64,000 bases of DNA from Mucilaginibacter achroorhodeus (GTDB taxonomy: Bacteria > Bacteroidota > Bacteroidia > Sphingobacteriales > Sphingobacteriaceae), in NCBI RefSeq assembly GCF_007846095.1, contig NZ_VOEI01000001.1, positions 62,001 through 126,000 on the forward strand. The letters are read 5' to 3'. Shown in pieces: positions 36,290 to 45,189 of this stretch. Numbering within the stretch: position 1 is the stretch's first letter; each line of letters starts with the position of its first letter. The notes beneath the pieces are model-generated. The model saw only the letters and a program-made list of their open reading frames with translations. It searched no databases and was not told where the DNA came from. A program made the translations under genes and the position numbers.

Positions 36290-38539
36290 ATGAGGAAAGT
36301 TTTACTGCTTTTGATCTTCTCATTATCTATTACGCACCTGTTCGCGCAGGGAAAAATATCCGGCCTTGTCATTGACAGTGCAACACGTATCCCGATTAGC
36401 AATTTGGTGGTCAAGCTTGACAACGGCCAGGCAGATGTTACAGATGAAGCCGGCAGGTTTTTCTTTAAGAACGCACAGGGCCAGAAGCTGATTCTTAGTG
36501 CAGTAGGATACAGAAAACAGATCGTAGATCTGTCAGCATCACGAAATAATATTACCATAGTGATGGCAACTCAGCAAACTCAATTGCAAGACGTAACGAT
36601 CACGACGCATACTTTTAACCCGTACAAAGCAATCAGTGAAATGGATATCAAACTCCGCGGCGTGTCTAACTCTCAGGAAGTTTTGCGGATAGTGCCGGGC
36701 TTGTTTATCGGGCAGCATCAGGGCGGAGGAAAAGCTGAACAAATATTTTTGCGGGGTTTTGATAACGACCATGGCACAGACATCAACATGAGCGTGGATG
36801 GCATGCCTATTAATATGGTGTCACAGGCACACGGACAAGGGTATGCCGATAGCCACTTCATTATCCCCGAAACAATAGAGAGTACTACCTATAAAAAAGG
36901 CATGTATGATGCCGATAAAGGTGATCTTGCTGTAACAGGTTGGGTAAATTTCAACACTGCAAATGCAATTAGCGGCAATACCATTAAAGCAGAAGCCGGG
37001 CAATTTGATACGTATCGTTTATTAGGCATGGTTAATTTATTAAACGATAATGCTAAAGTGAAAGGACAATCCTGGTACGCTGCTTCAGAATATCGTTACA
37101 GCAACAGTTATTTTGACAATCCACAGCATTTTAACCGCTTTAATTTTTTCACCAAATATCATGGGCGCTTAAATGCCAATAATATACTTACACTTAGCGC
37201 TTCAACCATGTACAGTAAATGGAAGGCATCGGGCCAAATACCGGAGAGCGCGGTAGATGAGGGCATCATCGGTTTTTACGGTGCTATAGACCCAAACGAA
37301 GGCGGCTTAACCTCGCGCACTAACGTAAACGCCCAATTACTTACTACACTGGGAAACAATGATCTGCTAAAGAATCAACTTTATTACTCCCGTTATAAAT
37401 TTGATCTGCATACCAACTTCACTTTTTATCTTGTTGATACCGTTAATGGTGATGAGATACGTCAACGGGAGGCGCGTAACTTATTTGGCTATAACGGGAG
37501 TTATCTGCACGAAAGCTATATTGGTGGCACCAAGCTTACCTCAGAATTTGGAATTAACGCACGTTTGGACGCTACAAAAGGTTCAGAACTTTCACATACG
37601 GTAAATAACTTTACACTGCTTGATCCCCTAAAGCTGGGCAACATTACTGAAACAAGTGCAGGCGCGTATCTAAGCGAAACATTTCAATTCACACCTAAAT
37701 TCAGTTTAAACGCCGGATTGCGGTTTGATCAATTCTTTTACCGTTACAACAACAAATTACCAAGTGATAGTACACTTAATGGGGCGGGTATTTATAAAGC
37801 CACCAATAACATAATTAGCCCTAAAATAAACTTCTATTATCAGGCTACTGATAAAGCCCAGTTCTACTTGTTTTTAGGCAAAGGATTCCATTCAAATGAC
37901 ACACGGGTTGTAGTAACCGAAAAGGGACTGCAAACCCTGCCTGCCGCTTACGGAGCGGATTTAGGCAGCATTATAAAGCCAACCAAAAATCTGCTTTTTA
38001 ATGCAGCAATATGGTATAGTTACCTGCAAAAAGAATTTGTTTATGCCGGCGACGGCGGTTCAGTTGAATTTAGCGGAAGAACCCGGCGTGTGGGTATTGA
38101 TCTGTCCGGTCGTTATCAACCTCTATCATCTGTTTACCTTGATGCAGATATTAACTACGCCCATGGCCGTGCTATCGATGACCCCGCCGGGCAAAACTAT
38201 ATTCCGTTGGCCCCGGTGTGGAGCAGCACAGGTGGTGTAACCTACATATTTAGAGATGGCTTTAACGGTAGTTTGCGTTACCGGTGGCTGGGCAACAGGG
38301 CGGCCAATGAGGATTATAGCTTAAAGGCTGAAGGCTACTTTGTTAACGATCTTGTTCTCAATTACACCAAACGCAGGTATGAGATCGGGATTACGATAAA
38401 CAACCTGTTCAACGTAAAATGGAAAGAGACCCAGTTTGAGACAGAGACCCGCTTAAAAGGCCAGATGCCGATAAATAACATAGCCTTTACGCCCGGCACT
38501 AAGTTTTTTGCGGTAGCCCATTTAAGCTATAATTTCTGA
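36290..38539 (+). CDS. TonB-dependent outer-membrane receptor
   Basis: A 749-residue receptor. A signal peptide ends near LFAQ (residue 19), and a carboxypeptidase-regulatory-like domain covers about 20-95. Then come a plug (EVLRIVPGLFIGQHQGGGKAEQIFLRGFDNDHGTD...TTYKKGMYDADKGDLAVTGWVNF) and a 22-strand barrel ending in HLSYNF with a C-terminal Phe. It differs from SusC in length and lacks a SusD partner. Import of a siderophore, cobalamin, metal or sugar is possible; the substrate is unknown. It is divergent from the ROK regulator. Confidence 0.93.
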   Translation: MRKVLLLLIFSLSITHLFAQGKISGLVIDSATRIPISNLVVKLDNGQADVTDEAGRFFFKNAQGQKLILSAVGYRKQIVDLSASRNNITIVMATQQTQLQDVTITTHTFNPYKAISEMDIKLRGVSNSQEVLRIVPGLFIGQHQGGGKAEQIFLRGFDNDHGTDINMSVDGMPINMVSQAHGQGYADSHFIIPETIESTTYKKGMYDADKGDLAVTGWVNFNTANAISGNTIKAEAGQFDTYRLLGMVNLLNDNAKVKGQSWYAASEYRYSNSYFDNPQHFNRFNFFTKYHGRLNANNILTLSASTMYSKWKASGQIPESAVDEGIIGFYGAIDPNEGGLTSRTNVNAQLLTTLGNNDLLKNQLYYSRYKFDLHTNFTFYLVDTVNGDEIRQREARNLFGYNGSYLHESYIGGTKLTSEFGINARLDATKGSELSHTVNNFTLLDPLKLGNITETSAGAYLSETFQFTPKFSLNAGLRFDQFFYRYNNKLPSDSTLNGAGIYKATNNIISPKINFYYQATDKAQFYLFLGKGFHSNDTRVVVTEKGLQTLPAAYGADLGSIIKPTKNLLFNAAIWYSYLQKEFVYAGDGGSVEFSGRTRRVGIDLSGRYQPLSSVYLDADINYAHGRAIDDPAGQNYIPLAPVWSSTGGVTYIFRDGFNGSLRYRWLGNRAANEDYSLKAEGYFVNDLVLNYTKRRYEIGITINNLFNVKWKETQFETETRLKGQMPINNIAFTPGTKFFAVAHLSYNF

Positions 38540-38615
38540 TTGGAAATAAACCCATCTGTCTTGCAACCTCTAACGTTCGATTTGATAGCTGGCTGAGGCA
38601 TATATTCGCATTATG

Positions 38616-39122
38616 CTAATTGCCTGCATCCATACGCATTTGCAGCAGGTAAGGCTTAAAGCCAAACTTTTCGTAGGCCTTTATTGCCGGAGCGTTCTCG
38701 CTGTATACCTCCAGTCGCAGTTCAGATACATTGCGAGATTTGGCCCAATCTTTTAACGCATCAATTACCAACCTATTGATTCCTTTACCCCTGTACTCCG
38801 GCAGCACATACATAAAACCCAGGTAAGCCTCGTGCGAATGACGTAGATACGGTTTCGACTCGTTGATGCGGGCATAACCGCTGGCGATAACCTCTCCGTT
38901 TAATTCTGCTACAACCAGGTATGAATCCGATGAGGTGAGCAGCCAATCCAGATCATAATATTGTTGCGGACCGGGTTTCATCTCCGGCGTAAAAGTACGC
39001 TCTGCTTCCACCACCCCCTGCTCAAAACGCAACAGGACGGGTTTGTCCGTAAGTGTAGCTTTACGGATGATCGGGGAATCATTTTCTTTGTAGGCAGCAG
39101 GTGTCCATTCGGTGCGGATCAT
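38616..39122 (-). CDS. GNAT family N-acetyltransferase
   Basis: A 168-residue GNAT. The acetyl-CoA motif is in YVLPEYRGKGINRLVIDALKDWA, and LRLEVYSENAPAIKAYEKFGFKPYLLQMRM is the typical end. The opening with IIRKATLTDKPVLLRFEQGVVEAERTF is usual for the family. Substrate unknown. It stands alone between the TonB receptor and the DUF2147 cluster. Confidence 0.88.
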   Translation of the reverse strand: MIRTEWTPAAYKENDSPIIRKATLTDKPVLLRFEQGVVEAERTFTPEMKPGPQQYYDLDWLLTSSDSYLVVAELNGEVIASGYARINESKPYLRHSHEAYLGFMYVLPEYRGKGINRLVIDALKDWAKSRNVSELRLEVYSENAPAIKAYEKFGFKPYLLQMRMDAGN

Positions 39123-39225
39123 AGTTGCTAATTTAAAGGATAAACGGTAAAGTAAAATTTATTAGTGCATTCAAACAATCCCCGCCTAAACTGTTATTGC
39201 TTAAATCTCTATAATTGCAATTACT

Positions 39226-39678
39226 ATGCGTTTACTTTCCGTTTTAATCCTGATTGTGTTATGTTCTTTCAGATCTGTCCTTGTTGATGAGGTGAGCGAT
39301 GCCAACCGCATCTGTGGCAAATGGGAATCGAGCGGAAAAGACCTGGTTGTTGAGGTATATCCTTACAAAAACACCTTTAGGGCTAAAATGATACGCTTTA
39401 CCGGCGGCGTTACCAAAGACAAACCTATGGAAAATATAACCGATAAAAAAAACCCTGATCCGGCATTACGCAACCGCAAAGTTTTAGGCCTTGATGTAGT
39501 TGAAGGGCTTATTTACAACCCTAAAACAAAATCATGGGAAGGCGGCCACATTTATGAAGTGCAAAGCGGTAAATACTGGAGCGCTGCGGCTACTTTAGAT
39601 GGCGATAACACTTTGAAAGTTAAAGGGTATTGGAAAGTTAAACTACTCGGGAAAACCATGACCTTTCATAGAATTTAA
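39226..39678 (+). CDS. DUF2147 family exported protein, copy 1
   Basis: A 150-residue protein with a signal peptide (to about SFRSVLVDE) and one DUF2147 domain: ICGKWESSGKDLVVEVYP opens it and KGYWKVKLLGKTMTFHRI ends it. DUF2147 is a lipocalin-like beta-barrel family of unknown role in the periplasm. It is the first of three tandem paralogues on one strand and the most diverged of the three, since it lacks the VIYDAKHGRxWNS motif. Confidence 0.85.
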   Translation: MRLLSVLILIVLCSFRSVLVDEVSDANRICGKWESSGKDLVVEVYPYKNTFRAKMIRFTGGVTKDKPMENITDKKNPDPALRNRKVLGLDVVEGLIYNPKTKSWEGGHIYEVQSGKYWSAAATLDGDNTLKVKGYWKVKLLGKTMTFHRI

Positions 39679-39734
39679 GCTTAACCTTAATTGGCATTGC
39701 TATTGCCTTTATAGTACGTACTAAAGACAATACC

Positions 39735-40193
39735 ATGACAAAACGCTTTTTATCGATTTTTTGCATCATAATGTTGTACAGCAGTACAAATTATAGTACA
39801 CCAAACAACAAAGCAGTAGAAGATATGGTGTGCGGGAAATGGCAACTGGTTGACGACGCGCTTACAGTGCAGGTCTATCGGGAGGGTTCTGAATTTAGGG
39901 CAAAGATCATCTCGTTTGATGACCACGATGATACCAAACCGATGGATTACTGGACAGATGACCTTAATCCAAACCCCGCTCTGCGCAGCCGCAAAATTTT
40001 GGGTATGAATGTGGTAGAAAAGCTTACTTACAACCCAACAACCAACACTTGGGAAGACGGCGTTATATACGATGCCAAACACGGCCGCCATTGGAACTCC
40101 TCAGCTTATTTGACAAAGGAGGGCTTTCTAAAAGTTAAAGGTTATTGGCACGTTAAATTTATCGGTAAAACCCTGACTTTTAAGAGAGTATAG
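39735..40193 (+). CDS. DUF2147 family exported protein, copy 2
   Basis: A 152-residue exported DUF2147 protein, 56 bp after copy 1. Shared motifs are VCGKWQLVDDALTVQVYR, NPNPALRSRKILGMNVVEKL, NTWEDGVIYDAKHGRHW and KGYWHVKFIGKTLTFKRV. It is clearly closer to copy 3 than to copy 1. Confidence 0.85.
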   Translation: MTKRFLSIFCIIMLYSSTNYSTPNNKAVEDMVCGKWQLVDDALTVQVYREGSEFRAKIISFDDHDDTKPMDYWTDDLNPNPALRSRKILGMNVVEKLTYNPTTNTWEDGVIYDAKHGRHWNSSAYLTKEGFLKVKGYWHVKFIGKTLTFKRV

Positions 40194-40284
40194 TCAATAA
40201 ATCAAGAAATTTTTTTTCTTAAAAGTTTGGATTGTAACATTCTTGTTTCATATATTTATGTCACATCAATGTCATCCAATAATT

Positions 40285-40737
40285 ATGTTGAAGATCTTCC
40301 AAATTTCGTTAATCACAGTACTGCTTACTGGGTTAACTTGTACCGCAGGCAATGTGCACAGCGATGAGGTAATTTGTGGTAAATGGATTTCAGAGGACAA
40401 AGATCTGATTATTCAAGTCTCGAAAGATAACCTTGAATATCATGCAAAAATAGTTTGGTTTGATGACCGTGACGAAAGTATGCAGCTTGATGACCACTTT
40501 GACAGGCTGAACCCAGACCCAACACTACGTAACCGTAAGATCGTTGGGATGGAGGTTTTGGAAAAACTTCAATACGCTCCTAACACTAATACGTGGGAAA
40601 ACGGTGTTATTTATGATGCCAAACATGGCCGCCTCTGGAACTCATGTGCTTACATTAACAGCAAAGGCGAGTTGAAGGTTAAAGGCTATTGGCACTTCAA
40701 ATTTATTGGCAAAACGCTCACCTTTAAAAGGGTATAA
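40285..40737 (+). CDS. DUF2147 family exported protein, copy 3
   Basis: 150 residues from the ATG at 40285 (MLKIFQISLI); this start gives a length equal to its paralogues, and an ATG at 40258 and a TTG at 40243 are alternatives. The signal peptide ends near VHSDE. Motifs ICGKWISEDKDLIIQVSK, NPDPTLRNRKIVGMEVLEKL, NTWENGVIYDAKHGRLW and the same last residues as copy 2 (FIGKTLTFKRV) are present. Confidence 0.85.
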   Translation: MLKIFQISLITVLLTGLTCTAGNVHSDEVICGKWISEDKDLIIQVSKDNLEYHAKIVWFDDRDESMQLDDHFDRLNPDPTLRNRKIVGMEVLEKLQYAPNTNTWENGVIYDAKHGRLWNSCAYINSKGELKVKGYWHFKFIGKTLTFKRV

Positions 40738-40741
40738 AAAA

Positions 40742-40768
40742 ACGGCGCCTTTTTTAAAAAAGCGCCGT
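40742..40768. terminator. Bidirectional terminator between DUF2147 cluster and yceI
   Basis: A 7-bp GC stem (40742-40748 with 40762-40768) encloses a TTTTTT/AAAAAA inner stem with one bulged C. It sits between the DUF2147 copy 3 stop and the convergent YceI gene and can serve both strands. Confidence 0.7.
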
Positions 40769-40791
40769 CATTATATAAATTAATCAAAAAC

Positions 40792-41364
40792 TTATTGTTT
40801 CATGAACTCGCCATTAGCAACAAGTTCAACTTCGTCGCTAAGCATTGGCGAGCCGTATTTGCTGCCAAAGCCAAAATCAGAACGTTTGATAGTACCGGTG
40901 ATCTTGAAACCTGCATCAGGGCCTTTGGTCATTGGGTTAGTAATGGTACCGCGGTAAACTACATCTAAAGTTACCGGTTTGGTCACGCCATGTAAGGTTA
41001 AGTTACCGGTAACTTTGTATTTGTTAGTACCGTTTGGCTTAACTGAAGTGCTAACGAAGTTTAACGTTGGGAATTTTTCAACATCAAAAAACTCAGCACC
41101 TTTAAGGTGGCCATCACGCCTTTCGTTGTCTGTATCAACTGTAGCAGTTTTTGCAGAGAAAGTATATTTCGCATCGCTGAAATCAGGTTTTGCGGCAACG
41201 ATAGTTGCATCAAAATCTTTGAATTTGCCATCAACATCAGACACTGCTAAGTGAGTGATAGAGAATTTTACTTGTGAGTGCGCCTTGTCAACCGTCCAGG
41301 TGCTTTGCGCAGATACAGCCGTTGCTAAAAAAGCAACAGTGATTAGGGTGAAGATCTTTTTCAT
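40792..41364 (-). CDS. YceI family periplasmic lipid-binding protein
   Basis: A 190-residue protein with a signal peptide (to VSAQS) and a lipocalin-like YceI domain (WTVDKAHSQVKFSITHLAVSDVDGKFKDFDATI...GNLTLHGVTKPVTLDVVY...IKRSDFGFGSKYGSPMLSDEVEL). YceI proteins bind isoprenoid lipids and respond to stress or pH in other bacteria. It is monocistronic, with a bidirectional terminator at its 3' end. Confidence 0.93.
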   Translation of the reverse strand: MKKIFTLITVAFLATAVSAQSTWTVDKAHSQVKFSITHLAVSDVDGKFKDFDATIVAAKPDFSDAKYTFSAKTATVDTDNERRDGHLKGAEFFDVEKFPTLNFVSTSVKPNGTNKYKVTGNLTLHGVTKPVTLDVVYRGTITNPMTKGPDAGFKITGTIKRSDFGFGSKYGSPMLSDEVELVANGEFMKQ

Positions 41365-41454
41365 TTTGTTTTTTCTGAGTTTAATTGAGACAAATGTATA
41401 AAAGGTTTTTATAAAAGATGTTTAAACATCCTTTTTTTAAATGTGTATGACAAT

Positions 41455-42267
41455 TCAATGCTGAGAGAAAAACTCATCAACCCGCTTGTTAAACGCTGCA
41501 GCATGTTCTACCAAGGTACCATGGCCCGAGTTTTTCACTATCCAAAGCTTTGAGCCTTTGATGTTTTTCTGAATGTAGCGGGTGTGGCTATCGCTTATCA
41601 CGTCATGGTCGCCGGCAATGATAAAGGCCGGACAGTTTATTTTGTGCAGATCTGCTGCGGTTAGGTTAGGCTGCTCCCAATCAAGCAGGAACATTTTCCA
41701 GCGATTTTTATCTGCTGTGGTTTTCCATACGCGGTTCTTGTTTTCCTCGTAATATTTTTTGCCGCTCGCCCAGCCCTTTGGGTCGGCAAATGAGCTGGCA
41801 TCAGGGGTAACGTTGGCACCGGTTGCAGCGAATGCTATAACTTTATTGGGGTGATGTATAGCCATCATAATGGCATTGATACCACCATCACTCCATCCTA
41901 AAACATAGGCTTTTTGGATATGCATCAGATCGAGCAGTGCGGCAAAATCGTCAGCCATTTGCTCAAAGCTGATCTTTGGGTTTGGATCAACAGACTTGCC
42001 TTGCGAACGACTATCGACCAAAATAACCCTGTGCTTCTTAGCAAAATAGGCTACATTCTCGCTAAAAGCGCTCATATCTCCGCCATTGCCATGGGTCATC
42101 AGTAGTGGTTTACCCTGGCCGTACTCTTCTACATAAAGTTTGATGCCATTAACCTGGTAATACTTACCAGCGGCGGGGTTGCTGCCATAAGGTATTTTTT
42201 GGCCGTAGCCTAACACAGCTAATAATTGCGGGATAATGCCCATTAGTAAAAAACGTTTAAGGCGCAT
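41455..42267 (-). CDS. Exported alpha/beta hydrolase
   Basis: A 270-residue alpha/beta-fold hydrolase with an N-terminal hydrophobic signal (to about GYGQK). The nucleophile elbow GWSDGG gives S126, with the HGNGG oxyanion region, D in AGDHDVISD, and H in NSGHGTLVEH. Family relatives are esterases or haloalkane dehalogenase-like enzymes. The substrate is unknown. Confidence 0.88.
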   Translation of the reverse strand: MRLKRFLLMGIIPQLLAVLGYGQKIPYGSNPAAGKYYQVNGIKLYVEEYGQGKPLLMTHGNGGDMSAFSENVAYFAKKHRVILVDSRSQGKSVDPNPKISFEQMADDFAALLDLMHIQKAYVLGWSDGGINAIMMAIHHPNKVIAFAATGANVTPDASSFADPKGWASGKKYYEENKNRVWKTTADKNRWKMFLLDWEQPNLTAADLHKINCPAFIIAGDHDVISDSHTRYIQKNIKGSKLWIVKNSGHGTLVEHAAAFNKRVDEFFSQH

Positions 42268-42403
42268 GACTTTTTTTGTGAAAGATAATGATATTCCTTA
42301 TTTGCAAAAAGCCCTTATGAGTGTTCACGTTTACAACAATGAACACCGTGAACGCTTGTGAACGCTGACATTATTTTGTCAGGAAAAATTTATAAAAACA
42401 TTG

Positions 42404-43510
42404 TTACCCTATTTTCTCCCACTTTCCGCTATCAAGGCTGCGGTAAATGGCATCTATTACCTTCATATCCTTTTCGCCTTCTTCGCCGGGTACACGGCTG
42501 GTTTTATTGAGGCGCACGCAGGTGGCAAAGTCGTCCATCTGGGCAGCCTGCTGGTTTATGTTTGGCAGGTTCATAGGCTTGCCGTTAATATGGCCGTCGA
42601 TACCATCATAACCGTATGCGGGTTCTATATCAAACTTGCCTTTCTCGGTTGTTACTCTTAAATAGCCCCAATTATTGTTATAGCTTGATTTGCCGGTCAC
42701 CTTTTGCCCGCCCGGAAATTTTAGTTCCCAAAAAACGGTTTCATCTACCTCTTTAAATAACTCAGGTTTTGTTTTTTCCTGAGTGGCTTTAACGGCTATG
42801 GGTTCCTGGCCCAAAGTGTATCTGGCGGCTTGTATGGCATAAATGCCCATATCCATTAAACCTCCGCCACCGGCCAGGGCTTTTTTTAAGCGCCATGCGT
42901 TAGGGTCGCCGGTGTAAACAAAACCGTTGCCCGTGTCAATTACGGTTACCTTTCCTAACACATTCTTTTGGCCAAGGCGCATGGCTTCCATGTTATGCGG
43001 TTCAAAATGCAAACGGTAGCCAATTGAAAGCAACCGGTTGGCTTTTTTGCAAGCGGCGATCATTTCACGGCAATCTGCAGCATTTAGCGCCATCGGTTTC
43101 TCGCATATTACATGCTTGCCCGCCCTGGCGGCGCGTATGGTGTACTCTTTATGCATAGATACCGGCAGCACAACGTAAACAATATCGATGTCCGGATTTT
43201 TCGCTATCTCATCAAAATTTTGATAGTTATAAATGTTCTTTTGCGGAATGTTATATTTTTTTGACCATTCTTCGGCCTTTGAAGGTGTACCGGTAACAAT
43301 GCCTGCCAGGTAGCAATTTTGCGTTTGCTGAAGCGCCGGGGCCAGTTGTCCGCCTCCGTACCCACCCAAGCCCACCAAAGCGATGCCCAGTTTTTTAACC
43401 GGTGATGCACCGGCAGCAGCTAACAACGCCGGACTGATGACCAGCGCCCCCGCCATTATGGAACCATTACGTATAAAATCTCTTCTTGATGTGTTTACTC
43501 CTGGTTTCAT
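42404..43510 (-). CDS. Tat-exported Gfo/Idh/MocA family oxidoreductase
   Basis: A 368-residue NAD(P)-dependent oxidoreductase. The N-terminus carries a twin-arginine signal (TSRRDFIRNGS, then a hydrophobic stretch). The Rossmann domain shows GIALVGLGGYGG, and the EKP motif is ICEKPMALNAADC; the C-terminal domain includes GGGGLMDMGIYAIQAARY with catalytic-type D/H region. Exported members act on sugars, such as glucose-fructose oxidoreductase or N-acetylgalactosaminidase-like enzymes. It lies 26 bp after the amidase gene and may share its operon. Confidence 0.9.
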   Translation of the reverse strand: MKPGVNTSRRDFIRNGSIMAGALVISPALLAAAGASPVKKLGIALVGLGGYGGGQLAPALQQTQNCYLAGIVTGTPSKAEEWSKKYNIPQKNIYNYQNFDEIAKNPDIDIVYVVLPVSMHKEYTIRAARAGKHVICEKPMALNAADCREMIAACKKANRLLSIGYRLHFEPHNMEAMRLGQKNVLGKVTVIDTGNGFVYTGDPNAWRLKKALAGGGGLMDMGIYAIQAARYTLGQEPIAVKATQEKTKPELFKEVDETVFWELKFPGGQKVTGKSSYNNNWGYLRVTTEKGKFDIEPAYGYDGIDGHINGKPMNLPNINQQAAQMDDFATCVRLNKTSRVPGEEGEKDMKVIDAIYRSLDSGKWEKIG

Positions 43511-43536
43511 AATGCTTTTGTTTTAATGTTTATCGT

Positions 43537-44355
43537 TTAATCAAACCCTTTTTTGTATTGCTTTACCGCGTTTACAATGGAGCGGGCAATGGCATTTTGT
43601 CCTTCGGCAGAATTGAGGTATTTTTCATCAGCCGGATTGTTAATAAAGCCTGTTTCTAAAAGCAAGCCCGGCATCCCACTTTGTTGTAAAACTAATACTC
43701 CCTGTTCTTTAACTCCCAAACTGCGGCGGCCATCTTTCTCTTTGATCTGCGTATTTAAAAGGTTACCAAAGTGGATACTCTGTTTCCTGTAGCGCTGTTG
43801 AAAAGCACTCATGATAATGGCATTTACTGCAGCATCCTCGCTATAACCGTTATATTTCTTTTTATAATCCTTCTCAATAAATATAGAAGCATTCTCGCGC
43901 AGTGCCTCCATTTGCTCCTGCTTACGATGGTAACCATAAACCAGTAATAAAACGCCGCGGTGGGTACCTTTTTTCTCCGGCGATGAGTTACAGTGTATAG
44001 ATATAAACAAATTTGCATGGTTATCGTTTGCGATATCTGCACGTTTATGTAGTTCAATAAACTTATCGGTACTGCGGGTCATGATCACATCAACGGCCGG
44101 CATCTCATCATTAAGCATATTTTTAAGCCTCTTCCCTATTTCAAGCGCCACAGTTTTTTCTTTTGAAAAAGTACCATGCGAACCAGGGTCTTTGCCGCCA
44201 TGGCCGGGATCGATTACAATGGTTTTAAATTTATAAGTGGAGTGCGCAGTTTCGGCAGTTTTTTTGCTTTTGCCTTGAGCAGCGACATACTGATCATTTA
44301 CGATTAATAAAAATGCAATAAAAGCGAAGGTTGTTGTTAAGTGCCTGTTTAACAT
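43537..44355 (-). CDS. N-acetylmuramoyl-L-alanine amidase (Amidase_3)
   Basis: A 272-residue secreted zinc amidase that cleaves the amide bond between muramic acid and the stem peptide. The signal peptide ends near YVAAQG. Zinc ligands are in VIDPGHGGKDPG, the glutamate in FSKEKTVALEIG, the histidine in LFISIHCNSS, and the last glutamate in LLETGFINNPADEKYL. It is an AmiC-like cell-separation enzyme, without an extra SPOR or LysM domain. The downstream Gfo/Idh gene follows after 26 bp. Confidence 0.92.
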   Translation of the reverse strand: MLNRHLTTTFAFIAFLLIVNDQYVAAQGKSKKTAETAHSTYKFKTIVIDPGHGGKDPGSHGTFSKEKTVALEIGKRLKNMLNDEMPAVDVIMTRSTDKFIELHKRADIANDNHANLFISIHCNSSPEKKGTHRGVLLLVYGYHRKQEQMEALRENASIFIEKDYKKKYNGYSEDAAVNAIIMSAFQQRYRKQSIHFGNLLNTQIKEKDGRRSLGVKEQGVLVLQQSGMPGLLLETGFINNPADEKYLNSAEGQNAIARSIVNAVKQYKKGFD

Positions 44356-44528
44356 GCCGCAAAGGTATACGGATTAAACTAAAACAAGTGGTTATTTGTG
44401 AAATTGCTAATAGTGAAAATGCGCAATAGTTAATTTTTTTATAAACAATTGCAACCCCGGGTTAAACGCTTCCGTAATAAATAAAACTAAGCAACCTGTC
44501 ACTGAAATTGATTTGAAGGGGTATTTTT

Positions 44529-44861
44529 ATGAACGACTATTTTACATCACCGACAGCGATTTTTTTCTACTTCTTAGTGGCAGGCTCAACATTGGTTTAT
44601 TTTATACTACTGTTTGATAAAAAGAACAGGCAAAAGTTAAGTAAGATTTTGGTAGAGGCGCAAGGCACCCAACCTATGCTGATGAAAAAAGCTGCAGAAC
44701 ATAAAATGCGCGCGTTGAAGGCAGCCGTGAATGATCGCCGGTTTGACCACAGCCAGGTTGAGAAACAGTTGGATAAGCTTGTTGCAGATTACGATAAAGG
44801 CCTTATTTCTTTACCCGATTACTGCCATAGTTTGAACCACCTTATCGCCATGACGGCGTAA
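44529..44861 (+). CDS. Small membrane-anchored protein of unknown function
   Basis: A 110-residue protein with one N-terminal membrane helix (about 9-28, AIFFYFLVAGSTLVYFILLF) followed by a cytosolic helical tail rich in Lys and Asp (EKQLDKLVADYDKGLISLPDYCHSLNHL). The tail resembles a SHOCT-like short helical module, but I do not claim a family. No partner is adjacent. Confidence 0.65.
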   Translation: MNDYFTSPTAIFFYFLVAGSTLVYFILLFDKKNRQKLSKILVEAQGTQPMLMKKAAEHKMRALKAAVNDRRFDHSQVEKQLDKLVADYDKGLISLPDYCHSLNHLIAMTA

Positions 44862-45189
44862 GTTAGCGTTAGAGATTTGTGATCAGAGATCAGGTTTTAG
44901 AGATCTTGAAAGAATAGCGGAACTTAACGACACCAAAAAATCGGCCTTCGTTAAAGGCGGCAAGCATATGCACTGCTGTAGGAGAGACTTAAAAACATTT
45001 TGCGGCAGCCGCGACTTTTCTCTGGTTACTATCTTTGAGAGAAAAGAAAGTAACATCCACTGATGATAACTTACTTCACTTACATTCTTTACGGAGAACT
45101 ACCTATGAGATTGCCGCGCTATCGCTCGCAATGACATGGTGTTAGAAAAAATTATAATTCCTATTTCTTTTCTTTGTTTGTTTGCATAG
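44862..45189. other. Gene-free region with a partial intergenic repeat
   Basis: This 328-bp gap before mnmD holds no gene. It contains a short remnant of the inverted-repeat family seen at 25950 (45107-45135), and repeats of GATCAGAGATCAG near 44880. No promoter was placed with confidence. I see nothing else coding. Confidence 0.5.
45107..45135. repeat. Partial copy of the 25950-26037 intergenic repeat
   Basis: The segment begins GAGATTGC, contains CTCGCAATGACA, and matches one arm of the repeat at 25950-26037 with several changes. The other arm is not seen, so it looks like a decayed copy. Confidence 0.5.
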
